Both the position numbers and the translations under genes were made by a program. Shown here in pieces: positions 1-9,054 of a stretch of 16,795 bases of DNA. The DNA is from Actinomycetes bacterium (lineage in GTDB: Bacteria; Actinomycetota; Actinomycetes; Actinomycetales; Cellulomonadaceae). Each line of letters begins with the position of its first letter. The first letter of the stretch is position 1. The DNA lies in the NCBI GenBank assembly GCA_023461115.1, contig JAEWOA010000264.1, positions 1-16,795 of the forward strand, read 5' to 3'. Under the pieces are notes generated by a model, which ran no database searches, was not told the DNA's origin, and was given only the letters and a program-made list of their open reading frames with translations.

Positions 1-137
1 ACCCGCACCCGGCCCAGGCGAGGGCCCGCCGCCAGCGCCGCCGCCAGCACGGCCTGGATGGCGCCCTCGCCCGGTTGCGGCTGTGGGGCCGTGTGCGGAC
101 CCGGCGTGGGTGGGCCGGCGGTCTCGGCGGGCGTCAT
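1..137 (-). CDS. N-terminal fragment of an unidentified protein, cut by window edge
   Basis: An open minus-strand frame begins with ATG at 137-135, 19 bp after the argH stop, and stays open to the window edge (45 codons). The visible residues start MTPAETAGPPTPGPHTAPQP, a Pro/Ala-rich and probably disordered leader, followed by an Ala/Leu-rich helix-like stretch and then GRVRV at the edge. No catalytic motif is reached, so no function can be given. The short gap and shared strand suggest it is read through from the arg operon. The ribosome-binding site is weak (GGCGAG about 10 nt before the ATG). I believe a gene starts here because the codons have the strong G/C third-position bias of the neighbours, but the exact start is uncertain. 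Confidence 0.5.
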   Translation of the reverse strand, partial: MTPAETAGPPTPGPHTAPQPQPGEGAIQAVLAAALAAGPRLGRVR

Positions 138-156
138 TCGTCGAGGGCTCGCCAGG

Positions 157-1591
157 CTACGCGGACCAGCCGCGCAGGTCGTCGAGCCGCGATCGGACCC
201 GGCCCAACTGTTCGGCGACCCGCGCGGGCGCCGTGCCGCCGTAGGCCGAGCGGGACGCGAGCGAGCCCTCGACCGAGAGCACGTCGCGGACCCGCGGGGT
301 CAGGTGCGGCGAGATGGCCGAGAGCTCGTCGTCGGTGAGCTCCCAGAGCTCGATCGCCGGCGAATGCGCCTCACATGCGCGCACGCACTCCCCCGCGACC
401 TCGTGCGCCACGCGGAAGGGCACGCCCTCGCGGACCAGCCACTCGGCGATGTCGGTGGCGAGCGAGAAGCCCTGGGGCGCAAGCGCGGCCATGCGCTCGG
501 TGTCGAACGTCAGCGTCGCGATCATGCCCGCGAACGCGGGGAGCAGGACCGTGAGCTGGTCGACCTGGTCGAACACCGGCTCCTTGTCCTCCTGCAGGTC
601 GCGGTTGTACGCGAGCGGCAGGCCCTTGAGCGTGGTGAGCAGGCCCGTCAGGTCGCCGACGAGGCGCCCGGCCTTGCCGCGTGCCAGCTCGGCGATGTCC
701 GGGTTCTTCTTCTGCGGCATGATGCTCGACCCGGTCGAGAACGAGTCGTGCAGCCGAACGAACCCGAACTCCTTGGTCGCCCAGAGGATGACCTCCTCGG
801 CGAGCCGGGACAGGTCCACCGCGAGCATGGCCGCGACGAACGCGAACTCCGCGACGACGTCGCGCGACGCCGTGCCGTCGATCGAGTTCTCCACCGGGCC
901 GTCGAAGCCGAGCTCGCCGGCGACCGCGGCCGGGTCGAGGCCGAGCGACGAGCCCGCGAGCGCGCCCGAGCCGTACGGCGAGACCGCGGCGCGCTTGTCC
1001 CAGTCCACCCAACGCTCGACGTCGCGCAGCAACGGCCACGCGTGCGCGAGCAGGTGGTGCGCCAGGAGCACCGGCTGCGCGTGCTGCAGGTGCGTGCGGC
1101 CAGGCATCGGCGCCTCGCCCGCGGCGTCGGCCTGCGCGACGAGCGCGTCGACGACGTCCAGCGCGAGCGCCGCGAGCGCTCGGGCCTCGCGGCGCAGGTA
1201 CATGCGCACGAGGGTGGCGATCTGGTCGTTGCGCGAGCGGCCCGCGCGCAGCTTGCCGCCGAGGTCCGCGCCCGCGCGCTCGATCAGGCCGCGCTCGAGC
1301 GCGGTGTGCACGTCCTCGTCGTCGGGACTCGCGGTGAACGCGCCCGAGGCGACGTCGGCCCGGAGGCGTTCGAGCGCGGCGAGCATGCCGCGCTCGTCGT
1401 CGTCGGACAGCAGGCCGGCCGCGTGCAGCACGTGCGTGTGCGCGACCGAGCCCGCGATGTCGACGTCCGCGAGCCGCCAGTCGAAGTGCGTCGAGCGCGA
1501 CAGGTCCGCGAGCGCGGCCGCGGGCCCGCTCGCGAACCGGCCGCCCCAGAGGGCGAGCGCGCCGCCCTCCGTGCCGCCGGCCTGCGGGGAC

Positions 1592-1599
<8 letters not shown>
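157..1599 (-). CDS. argH: Argininosuccinate lyase
   Basis: This enzyme splits argininosuccinate into arginine and fumarate, the last step of arginine synthesis, in the cytoplasm. The 480-residue product has the usual family length. Visible signatures are AGRSRNDQ (119-126), THLQHAQP (169-176, containing the catalytic-base region around His170) and the fumarase/aspartase superfamily loop GSSIMPQKKNPD (290-301) that carries the catalytic serine. The ATG start lies inside the end of argG in the overlap ATGCCTGA (8 bp), and a GGCGGA-like ribosome-binding sequence lies just upstream inside argG. This indicates coupled translation. It is the last recognised arg gene of the operon. The stop is TAG. 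Confidence 0.97.
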
Positions 1600-2830
<1,231 letters not shown>

Positions 2831-2852
2831 GGTTCTTCCTTCGAGGGTGTGG

Positions 2853-2876
2853 TGTACAGGTTCGTGGATGTACAGG
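2853..2876. repeat. Direct repeat TGTACAGG in the argR-argG gap
   Basis: Within the 47-bp gap between argR and argG, TGTACAGG occurs at 2853-2860 and again at 2869-2876, with starts 16 bp apart. Each copy contains the palindrome TGTACA. The spacing is compatible with a regulator contacting two successive helical faces or with an mRNA leader element just ahead of argG. It does not resemble the classical TGAAT-type ARG box, so no protein is assigned. It may be chance. Confidence 0.35.
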
Positions 2877-2877
2877 G

Positions 2878-3420
2878 TCAGTGTGCGGGAGTCTGGCTGG
2901 TGCGGGAGCCGTCGGCCAGGGCCAGGAAGCGCGCGGCCAAGGACTCGCCGCTCCCGGGTGCCGAGTCACGCGCGATGACCAGCACCGTGTCGTCGCCCGC
3001 GATCGTGCCGAGCACGCCGGGCAGCACCGAGTGGTCGATCGCCGACGCGAAGAACTGCGCGGCGCCCGGGGGGGTGCGGAGCACGACGAGGTTCCCTGAC
3101 GCCTCGGCCGTGAGCAGGAGCTCGGCGCACAGGCGCGCGAGACGCGCCGCCAGGTGCTCGGTGTCGCCGGCGGCCGGGCGGACCTCGCCCTCCGGCGGCA
3201 CCGCGTACGCGAGCGCGCCAGACGAGGTGCGCACCTTGACGGCCTGCAGCTCGACGAGGTCGCGCGAGAGTGTCGCCTGCGTGACGCTGACCCGCTCCTC
3301 GGCGAGCAGGTCGGCGAGCTGTTGCTGCGATGTGACGGTGGCGCGCGCCAGCACACCGGCGATCAGCGCGTGGCGCGCGGCCTTCGTCTGGGGCACGGGC
3401 GACGTCATGGCCATAGTCAT
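2878..3420 (-). CDS. argR: Arginine repressor ArgR
   Basis: ArgR is the hexameric transcription factor that binds operator (ARG box) DNA when loaded with arginine. The 180-residue product has the family architecture: an N-terminal winged helix (about residues 13-80) with the recognition segment VSVTQATLSRDL (44-55), then the C-terminal oligomerisation and arginine-binding domain with LRTPPGAAQFFASAID (114-129) and GTIAGDDTVLVIA (138-150), whose Asp pair binds arginine. The start is taken as the ATG at 3420-3418 in the ATGA overlap with the argF stop. Alternative in-frame ATGs lie at 3414 and 3408, and no strong ribosome-binding site separates them. Its place inside the operon it controls is the usual actinobacterial arrangement. 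Confidence 0.95.
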   Translation of the reverse strand: MTMAMTSPVPQTKAARHALIAGVLARATVTSQQQLADLLAEERVSVTQATLSRDLVELQAVKVRTSSGALAYAVPPEGEVRPAAGDTEHLAARLARLCAELLLTAEASGNLVVLRTPPGAAQFFASAIDHSVLPGVLGTIAGDDTVLVIARDSAPGSGESLAARFLALADGSRTSQTPAH

Positions 3421-4349
3421 CGCCCCGCGAGCAGGAACGTCAGGAGCGCCTTCTGCGCGTGCAGCCGGAACTCGGCCTCGTCCCACACGATCGACTGCGG
3501 GCCGTCCAGCACACCCGCCGTGATCTCCTTGCCCCGATACGCCGGCAGGCAGTGCAGCACGTGGGCGCCGGGGGCCGCGAGCGCGAGCGCGTCCTCGTCG
3601 AGTCGGAACGGCACGAACGGCGTCTCGCGCTGCGAGGCCTCGTCCTCCTGGCCCATCGACACCCAGGTGTCGGTCGCGACGACGTCGGCGCCCGCCACGG
3701 CCTCGTCGCGGTCGTGCAGGACCTGGACGGAGCCGCCCGTCCGCGTGGCGATCCGGCGCGCGTCCTCGACGACTTGGGCGTCCGGGAGGTAGCCCTCGGG
3801 CGTGCCGACGCGCACGTGCATGCCCGCGGTGGCGCCGCCGAGCAGGTACGAGTGCGCCATGTTGTTGGCCCCGTCGCCGACGTACGCGAGTGTCAGGCCC
3901 GGGAGCGACGACGTGCCACCCCGGTGCAGCGCGACCGCCGCGAGGTCCGCGAGGATCTGGCACGGGTGGAACTCGTCCGTGAGCGCGTTGACCACCGGGA
4001 CCCCCGCGCACGCGGCCATCTCGTCGAGCCGGGCCTGCGCGTGCGTGCGCCACACGATCGCCGCGACCTGACGCCCCAGGATGTGCGCGGTGTCCGGGAT
4101 GGACTCGCGTGTGCCGATCTGGGCCAGGCGGCCGTCGACCACGAGCGGGAAGCCGCCCAGCTCGGCGATGCCTGTGGTGAACGAGACCTGCGTGCGCAAC
4201 GTCGGCTTGTCGAAGATGACCGCGACCGAGCGTGGGCCCGCGAGCGGGGTGTGCAGGTGGCGGTCGGACTGGAACGCGAGCGCCAGGTCCAGGACGTGGC
4301 GCTGCTCGTCGGGCGTCAGGTCGTCGTCACGCAGGAAGTGCCGGGTCAC
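3417..4349 (-). CDS. argF: Ornithine carbamoyltransferase with variant carbamoyl-phosphate loop
   Basis: The enzyme transfers the carbamoyl group from carbamoyl phosphate to ornithine, giving citrulline. The product is 310 residues, a typical length. Conserved sites are FHPCQ (127-131), GDGANNMAHS (158-167), DTWVSMGQ (227-234, ornithine loop) and HCLP (266-269). The carbamoyl-phosphate loop, normally S-T-R-T-R, reads T-L-R-T-Q here (residues 50-54 in FDKPTLRTQVSF). The key arginine and following threonine are kept while three positions differ. The start is GTG in a GTGA overlap with the argD stop, supported by GGAGG (4361-4357) seven bases upstream, which rules out the longer open frame. Operon context makes ornithine the expected substrate. 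Whether the loop change alters kinetics is unknown. Confidence 0.95.
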   Translation of the reverse strand: MTRHFLRDDDLTPDEQRHVLDLALAFQSDRHLHTPLAGPRSVAVIFDKPTLRTQVSFTTGIAELGGFPLVVDGRLAQIGTRESIPDTAHILGRQVAAIVWRTHAQARLDEMAACAGVPVVNALTDEFHPCQILADLAAVALHRGGTSSLPGLTLAYVGDGANNMAHSYLLGGATAGMHVRVGTPEGYLPDAQVVEDARRIATRTGGSVQVLHDRDEAVAGADVVATDTWVSMGQEDEASQRETPFVPFRLDEDALALAAPGAHVLHCLPAYRGKEITAGVLDGPQSIVWDEAEFRLHAQKALLTFLLAGR

Positions 4350-5659
4350 GAGCGCACCTCCGCCGGGTCGAGCGCCGCCAGGAAGTCGACGAATGCGCCG
4401 GCCTGCTCGTCGGTCAGGATGAACGGTGGCGCGAGGCGGATCGACGACGGAGTCGGCGCGTTCACGATGAACCCGGCGGCCAGGGCCTTCGCCGCGAGCG
4501 CGGGCGCCACGGGCTCCGCGAGCGCGATGCCGATCAGGAAGCCGTCGCCCCGGACGCCCACGACCAGCGGCGAGCAGGCCGACAGGCGCTCCCGCAGGCG
4601 CGCGCCGAGGTCCCGCACGTGCGCCAGGAGGCCGTCGCGCTCGATCACACCGATCGTCGCGAGGCCTGCCGCCGACGCGACCGGGTTGCCGCCGAATGTG
4701 CTGCCGTGCTGGCCGCGGCCGAGCAGCGTGGCCACCGGCTCGCCGAGCGCGATCAACGCGCCCACCGGGAAGCCGCCGCCGAGCCCCTTCGCGACCGTGA
4801 TGGCGTCCGGCGTGATCCCGCCCCCCAGGTGCGGGTGCTGGTGCGCGAACCACTCGCCTGTGCGGCCCATGCCGGTCTGCACCTCGTCGAGGACGAGCAG
4901 CGTGCCGTGCTGCCGGGTGAGCTCACGCGCGCGCGCCAGGTAGCCGGGCGGGAGCGGCAGGACGCCGGCCTCGCCTTGGATGGGCTCGACGACGAGCGCC
5001 GCGACGTCACCCGGGGCGAGCGCGGCGTCGAGCGCCTCGTCGTCGCCGAACGGGAGCCACTCGACCCCACCGGGCAGCGGCTCGAACGGCTCGCGGTACG
5101 CGGCCTTGTGCGTGAGCGCGAGCGCGCCCATCGAGCGGCCGTGGAAGGCGCCCTCGAGCGCCAGGATGCGCGGACGGCCCGTGCGGCGGGCCAGCTTGAA
5201 CGCGGCCTCGTTGGCCTCGGTGCCGGAGTTCGTCAGGAACACGCGCGAGCCTGCGGGCGCTTGCGCGAGCTCGAGGAGGCGCTCGGCGAACGCGATCTGC
5301 GTCGGGCTGCCGAAGAAGTTGGAGACGTGGCCGAGCGTGCCGAGCTGCGCGCTGATCGCCGCCGTGAGCGTCGGGTGCGCGTGGCCAAGGCTGTTCACCG
5401 CGATGCCGCCGAGCAGGTCCAGATAGCGGTTGCCGTCGGCGTCCCACACGTACGGGCCCTCGCCGCGGACCAGGACCCGCTGGGGCGCGCCGAACGTGTC
5501 CATCACCGCGTGGGTGTAGCGGTCGGTCCACTGCGCGACCGAGCCGTCCGCGGCCGGGATCGGCAGCGCGTCGGGCGCGGCGGGGGCACGGTGGCGGGCG
5601 CTGGGCGACGCGGGCTCGGCCGCGGTCTGCTCGCTCTCGCTCACGGTCTGGTCGCTCAC
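4346..5659 (-). CDS. argD: Acetylornithine aminotransferase
   Basis: This PLP-dependent class III aminotransferase converts N-acetylglutamate semialdehyde and glutamate to N-acetylornithine and 2-oxoglutarate. The 437-residue product has NSGTEANE (144-151) for the PLP phosphate, LDEVQTGMGRTG (257-268) with the cofactor-contacting Asp, and the Schiff-base lysine K291 in TVAKGLGGGFP. The start is GTG in a GTGA overlap with argB, with a strong GGAGG (5668-5664) four bases upstream. This start gives about 40 extra Ser/Ala/Pro/Glu-rich residues before the usual enzyme core begins near VAQWTDRYTH, probably a disordered tail. There is no good internal start to remove it. Confidence 0.95.
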   Translation of the reverse strand: MSDQTVSESEQTAAEPASPSARHRAPAAPDALPIPAADGSVAQWTDRYTHAVMDTFGAPQRVLVRGEGPYVWDADGNRYLDLLGGIAVNSLGHAHPTLTAAISAQLGTLGHVSNFFGSPTQIAFAERLLELAQAPAGSRVFLTNSGTEANEAAFKLARRTGRPRILALEGAFHGRSMGALALTHKAAYREPFEPLPGGVEWLPFGDDEALDAALAPGDVAALVVEPIQGEAGVLPLPPGYLARARELTRQHGTLLVLDEVQTGMGRTGEWFAHQHPHLGGGITPDAITVAKGLGGGFPVGALIALGEPVATLLGRGQHGSTFGGNPVASAAGLATIGVIERDGLLAHVRDLGARLRERLSACSPLVVGVRGDGFLIGIALAEPVAPALAAKALAAGFIVNAPTPSSIRLAPPFILTDEQAGAFVDFLAALDPAEVRS

Positions 5660-6651
5660 GGGGCCTCCGGCTTCGAGTGGACGATCGGGACGGGTGCGGT
5701 GAAAGGCGCGTCGGCGGGCTCCTCGTCGGGAAGCACCATCGTGCCGATGCCGTCGCTCGTGAAGACCTCGACCAGGATCGAGTGGGCCGAGCGGCCGTCG
5801 ATCACGTGGGCGCGGCCCACCCCGCCCTCGACCGCGCGCCAGCAGGCCTCCATCTTGGGCCGCATGCCGGAGTCGAGCGTCGGGAGCACGTCGGCGAGCT
5901 CGGCCGCGCGCAGGCGGCGGACCAGCGACGACTTGTCCGGCCAGTTCAGGTACAGGCCCTCGACGTCCGTCAGGACGATCAGCTTGCGGGCGCCCAGCGC
6001 GACCGCGAGCGCCGCGGCCGCGGTGTCGGCGTTGACGTTGAGCACCTGCGTGGGGTCGTCGATGTCGGGCGCGACCGTGCTGACCACCGGGATACGGCCC
6101 GCGTCGAGCAGGTCCTGCACCGCGCTCGGGTTGACCTTGACGACGTCGCCGACGAGGCCGACATCCACGTGTTCGCCGTCGACGACCGCCGTGCGGCGCC
6201 GCGCCTGGAACAGGCCGCCGTCCTCCCCCGAGAGGCCGACCGCGTGCGGGCCGTGGGCGTTCAAGAGTCCGACCAGCTCACGCGACACCTGGCCCGTGAG
6301 GACCATGCGGACCACGTCCATGGCCTCGGGCGTGGTGACGCGCAGGCCGCCTCGGAACTCGGACTCGATGCCGAGGCGGTCCAGCATCGCGTTGATCTGC
6401 GGGCCGCCACCGTGCACGACGACCGGGCGCAGGCCCACCTGGTGCAGGAACACCATGTCCTGCGCGAAGGCGCGCTTGAGGTCGTCGTCGATCATCGCGT
6501 TGCCGCCGTACTTGACGACGACGAGCGCGCCGTTGAACTTCTGCAGCCACGGCAGGGCCTCGATGAGGACCTCGGCCTTCTGGTCGGCGCGCAGGTCGGT
6601 GCGGGTGTCGAAGGCGAAGTCCTCGGCCGGGCTCGGCATCGGGTTGCTCAC
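5656..6651 (-). CDS. argB: Acetylglutamate kinase
   Basis: The enzyme phosphorylates N-acetylglutamate and is usually the feedback-controlled step of the acetyl-cycle pathway. The 331-residue product shows KYGGNAM (47-53), VVHGGGPQI (78-86), LNVNADTAA (204-212), LTDVEGLY (227-234) and SGMRPKMEA (261-269). The N-terminal helix region (about residues 20-40, ADQKAEVLIEALPWLQKF) and the EGGVGRAHVIDGR segment (275-287) are features known from hexameric, arginine-inhibited kinases, so arginine inhibition is inferred. The start is taken as GTG in the GTGA overlap with argJ. An ATG four codons later (6639) is the alternative. A Pro-rich tail of about 20 residues follows the catalytic domain. Confidence 0.95.
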   Translation of the reverse strand: MSNPMPSPAEDFAFDTRTDLRADQKAEVLIEALPWLQKFNGALVVVKYGGNAMIDDDLKRAFAQDMVFLHQVGLRPVVVHGGGPQINAMLDRLGIESEFRGGLRVTTPEAMDVVRMVLTGQVSRELVGLLNAHGPHAVGLSGEDGGLFQARRRTAVVDGEHVDVGLVGDVVKVNPSAVQDLLDAGRIPVVSTVAPDIDDPTQVLNVNADTAAAALAVALGARKLIVLTDVEGLYLNWPDKSSLVRRLRAAELADVLPTLDSGMRPKMEACWRAVEGGVGRAHVIDGRSAHSILVEVFTSDGIGTMVLPDEEPADAPFTAPVPIVHSKPEAP

Positions 6652-7862
6652 GTCGAGTACTCGCTGTTCTCGGTGACGTAGTCGTGGGTGAGGTCGTTGG
6701 TCCAGAGCGTGACCACCTCGTCGCCCGCGTGCAGGTCCACGAGCACGTGGACGTCCCGCCGGCCGGCGAGCCGGACCTTCGAGCGCGGCTCGTGGGCCCC
6801 GCCCGCCTGGCAGATCATCACGCCGTTGACCGTGACGTCGAGCTGCTCGGGATCGAAGGCCGCGACCTCCTCGGGCACGGTACCGACCTGCGCGACGATG
6901 CGACCCCAGTTGGGGTCGTTGCCGTAGATCGCGGCCTTGAACAGGTTGGACCGCGAGACCGCGCGGGCCACCGCGAGCGCAGCCTGCTCGGTCTCGGCGC
7001 CGGCCACCGTGATCGCGATGTCGTGCGTCGCGCCCTCCGCGTCGGCGATCAGCTGGCGTGCGAGCTGTGCGGCGACCGCGGTCACCGCGGCGCCGAAGGC
7101 CGCCGGATCGGGCGCGACGCCCGACGCGCCCGACGCCAGGAGCGTCACGGTGTCCGAGGTCGACATGCAGCCGTCGGAGTCGAGCCGGTCGAAGGTCTGG
7201 CCCGTCGCCGTCCGCAGGGCCGCGTCCGCGGTGGCGGCGTCGACGACTGCGTCGGTCGTGATGACCACGAGCATCGTCGCGAGTCCCGGCGCGAGCATGC
7301 CCGCGCCCTTGGCCATGCCGCCCACGCGCCACACGCCGTCGTCGCCCGGGATGGTCAGGTCGGCCGTCTTCGGGACCGTGTCGGTGGTCATGATCGCGGC
7401 CGCTGCGGCCGGGCCGCCCGTCTCGGAGAGCGCGGCCGCAGCCGGCTCGATGCCCGCGAGCAGCGCCTCGATCGGGAGCCGCTCACCGATCAGGCCCGTC
7501 GAGCACACCACGACGTCTCCCGGCGAGACGCCGAGCGAGGCTCCGACGGTCTCCGCAGTGCGGTGCACGTCCAGGAACCCGTCGGGGCCGGTGCAGACGT
7601 TCGCACCGCCCGAGTTCAGGACGACCGCGCTCACGACGCCGTCGCGGACGGCCTGGCGCGACCACGTGACGGGGTGGCCGACGACGCGGTTCGTCGTGAA
7701 GACCGCGGCGCCCACCTGGAGCGGGCCGTCGTTGACGACGAGCGCCAGGTCCGGGCGGCCCGAGGCCTTGAGGCCCGCCGTGACGCCGCTCGCGCGGAAG
7801 CCGAGGGGGGCGGTGACGCCCGGCGACACCTGCGCGGTGTCCTCGTCGGTGATCACGCTCAC
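6648..7862 (-). CDS. argJ: Glutamate N-acetyltransferase / amino-acid acetyltransferase (ornithine acetyltransferase)
   Basis: ArgJ moves the acetyl group from N-acetylornithine to glutamate, closing the acetyl cycle. Bifunctional forms also use acetyl-CoA. The precursor of 404 residues cleaves itself before a conserved threonine: here KGAGMLAPGLATML places the cut between Ala195 and Thr196, giving alpha and beta chains. CSTGLIGERLP (120-130) supplies the oxyanion-hole Thr-Gly, and the C-terminus TENSEYST is typical. The start is GTG at 7862 with a strong GAGGAGGA sequence just upstream. The gene follows argC after 34 bp and overlaps argB by 4 bp. No argA-type synthase is visible nearby, so a bifunctional ArgJ is possible but cannot be decided from sequence. 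Confidence 0.96.
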   Translation of the reverse strand: MSVITDEDTAQVSPGVTAPLGFRASGVTAGLKASGRPDLALVVNDGPLQVGAAVFTTNRVVGHPVTWSRQAVRDGVVSAVVLNSGGANVCTGPDGFLDVHRTAETVGASLGVSPGDVVVCSTGLIGERLPIEALLAGIEPAAAALSETGGPAAAAAIMTTDTVPKTADLTIPGDDGVWRVGGMAKGAGMLAPGLATMLVVITTDAVVDAATADAALRTATGQTFDRLDSDGCMSTSDTVTLLASGASGVAPDPAAFGAAVTAVAAQLARQLIADAEGATHDIAITVAGAETEQAALAVARAVSRSNLFKAAIYGNDPNWGRIVAQVGTVPEEVAAFDPEQLDVTVNGVMICQAGGAHEPRSKVRLAGRRDVHVLVDLHAGDEVVTLWTNDLTHDYVTENSEYST

Positions 7863-7896
7863 TGCTCCTCCTCGTGCGGTGCGGTGGTGGCGGACG

Positions 7897-8961
7897 TCAT
7901 GGCGCGACGCCGTCGATCTCGAGCCCGAGCGACTCCGGCAGGCCCAGGGCGACGTTCAGCGACTGGACCGCCCCGCCCGCGGTGCCCTTGACCAGGTTGT
8001 CGATCGCGGTGACCGTGACGACGCGGCCGGCGCGCTCGTCGACTGCCACCTGCGTGAGAGCCGTGTTGGCGCCGAGCACCGCGGCCGTGGTGGGCCACTG
8101 GCCGGCGGGCAGCAGGCGGACGAAGGGCTCGTCGGCGTAGGCGGCCTCCCACACCTGGCGCACCGCGGCTGGGTCCGCTCCGTGCGCGAGGCGGGCCGTC
8201 GCAGTGGCGAGGATGCCGCGCGACATCGGGACGAGCGTGGGGGTGAAGCTAATCGTGACGTCCGCCGCGCCCGCCGAGCGCAGGTTCTGCGCGATCTCGG
8301 GGATGTGCCGGTGCGTGCCGCCCACCGCGTACGGCTGTGCGGAGCCGAGGCCCTCCGCCGCGAGCAGGTGCGTCTTGAGGCTGCGCCCCGCTCCCGAGTA
8401 CCCGTTGGCCAGGACGGCGACGAGGTCGGTGGGCTCGACGACGCCCGCGGCGATGCCGGGCTGGAGGCCGAGCGTCACCGCGGTGACGTTGCAGCCCGGG
8501 ACCGCGATCCGGCGGGTGCGCGCGAGCTCGTCGCGCTGTGCGGCCGCCGTGCGCTCGCCCGCGTGCAGGAGCTCGGGAAGGCCGTACGTCCAGGTGCCCG
8601 CGTGCGGGCTGCCGTAGTAGGCGACCCAGTCCTCGGCGCTCACGAGCCGGTGGTCTGCGCCGAGGTCGAGGACGATCGCGTCCTGTCCACGTTCCGCGAG
8701 CTGGGCTGCGACGGCGCCGCTGGCGCCGTGCGGGAGCGCGAGGACCACGACGTCGTGGCCCGCGAGCGCGTCGACCTGCGTGGGCGCGAGCACGCGGTCC
8801 GCGAGCGACCGCAGGTGCGGCTGGTGCTCGCCGAGCGCCGTCCCGGCATTGGAGTGCGCGGTGAGGGCGCCGATCTGCGCCTCGGGGTGCTTGAGCAGCA
8901 GACGGAGGATCTCGCCACCGGCGTACCCGCTCGCGCCTGCGACGGCGACAGAGAACGACAT
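7897..8961 (-). CDS. argC: N-acetyl-gamma-glutamyl-phosphate reductase
   Basis: This NADPH-dependent reductase makes N-acetylglutamate semialdehyde and is the first gene of the arg operon. The 354-residue product starts MSFSVAVAGASGYAGGE, with the Rossmann dinucleotide motif GASGYAGGE. The catalytic cysteine is in IAVPGCNVTA (Cys157 with this start), and GGTHRHIPEI carries the conserved histidines. Two ATGs are possible, 8967 (MRMSF) and 8961 (MSF), and neither has a Shine-Dalgarno sequence. The leftward -10 candidate at 8974-8969 ends one base before the 8967 ATG, so a transcript from it could only use the 8961 ATG, nearly without a leader. I therefore chose 8961. The much longer open frame to 9987 is antisense to the reductase gene and not coding. 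Confidence 0.95.
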   Translation of the reverse strand: MSFSVAVAGASGYAGGEILRLLLKHPEAQIGALTAHSNAGTALGEHQPHLRSLADRVLAPTQVDALAGHDVVVLALPHGASGAVAAQLAERGQDAIVLDLGADHRLVSAEDWVAYYGSPHAGTWTYGLPELLHAGERTAAAQRDELARTRRIAVPGCNVTAVTLGLQPGIAAGVVEPTDLVAVLANGYSGAGRSLKTHLLAAEGLGSAQPYAVGGTHRHIPEIAQNLRSAGAADVTISFTPTLVPMSRGILATATARLAHGADPAAVRQVWEAAYADEPFVRLLPAGQWPTTAAVLGANTALTQVAVDERAGRVVTVTAIDNLVKGTAGGAVQSLNVALGLPESLGLEIDGVAP

Positions 8962-8964
8962 GCG

Positions 8965-8997
8965 CATGAATATACGCTCGGCCGCAGATCGATGCAC
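8965..8997 (-). promoter_or_regulatory. Putative leftward argC promoter with ARG-box half-site
   Basis: Reading leftward, TATATT occupies 8974-8969, a near-consensus -10 hexamer in otherwise very GC-rich DNA. A transcript would start about seven bases later, at or next to the second argC ATG (8961), implying a leaderless mRNA. The -35 region is poor (GTGCAT at 8997-8992, 17-bp spacer). On the plus strand ATGAATATA (8966-8974) contains TGAAT, one half of the classical TGAAT/ATTCA ARG-box palindrome. The other half is not recognisable. Binding by the operon-encoded ArgR is inferred from position only. Confidence 0.4.
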
Positions 8998-9054
8998 TAC
9001 CGGATTTCGGCGTGTCCCGGAATGCGGGCGGTCATCAGGCGCGTTGGCCTGGGC

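Noticed and set aside
4232..6676. 814-codon plus-strand open frame opposite argF/argD/argB
   Set aside because: Antisense shadow of conserved enzymes, with low-complexity translation and no ribosome-binding site.
6937..9054. Long plus-strand open frame running through argJ/argC into the reductase gene
   Set aside because: Only the part from 9055 (or 9022) matches a family. The upstream part is antisense to argJ and argC.
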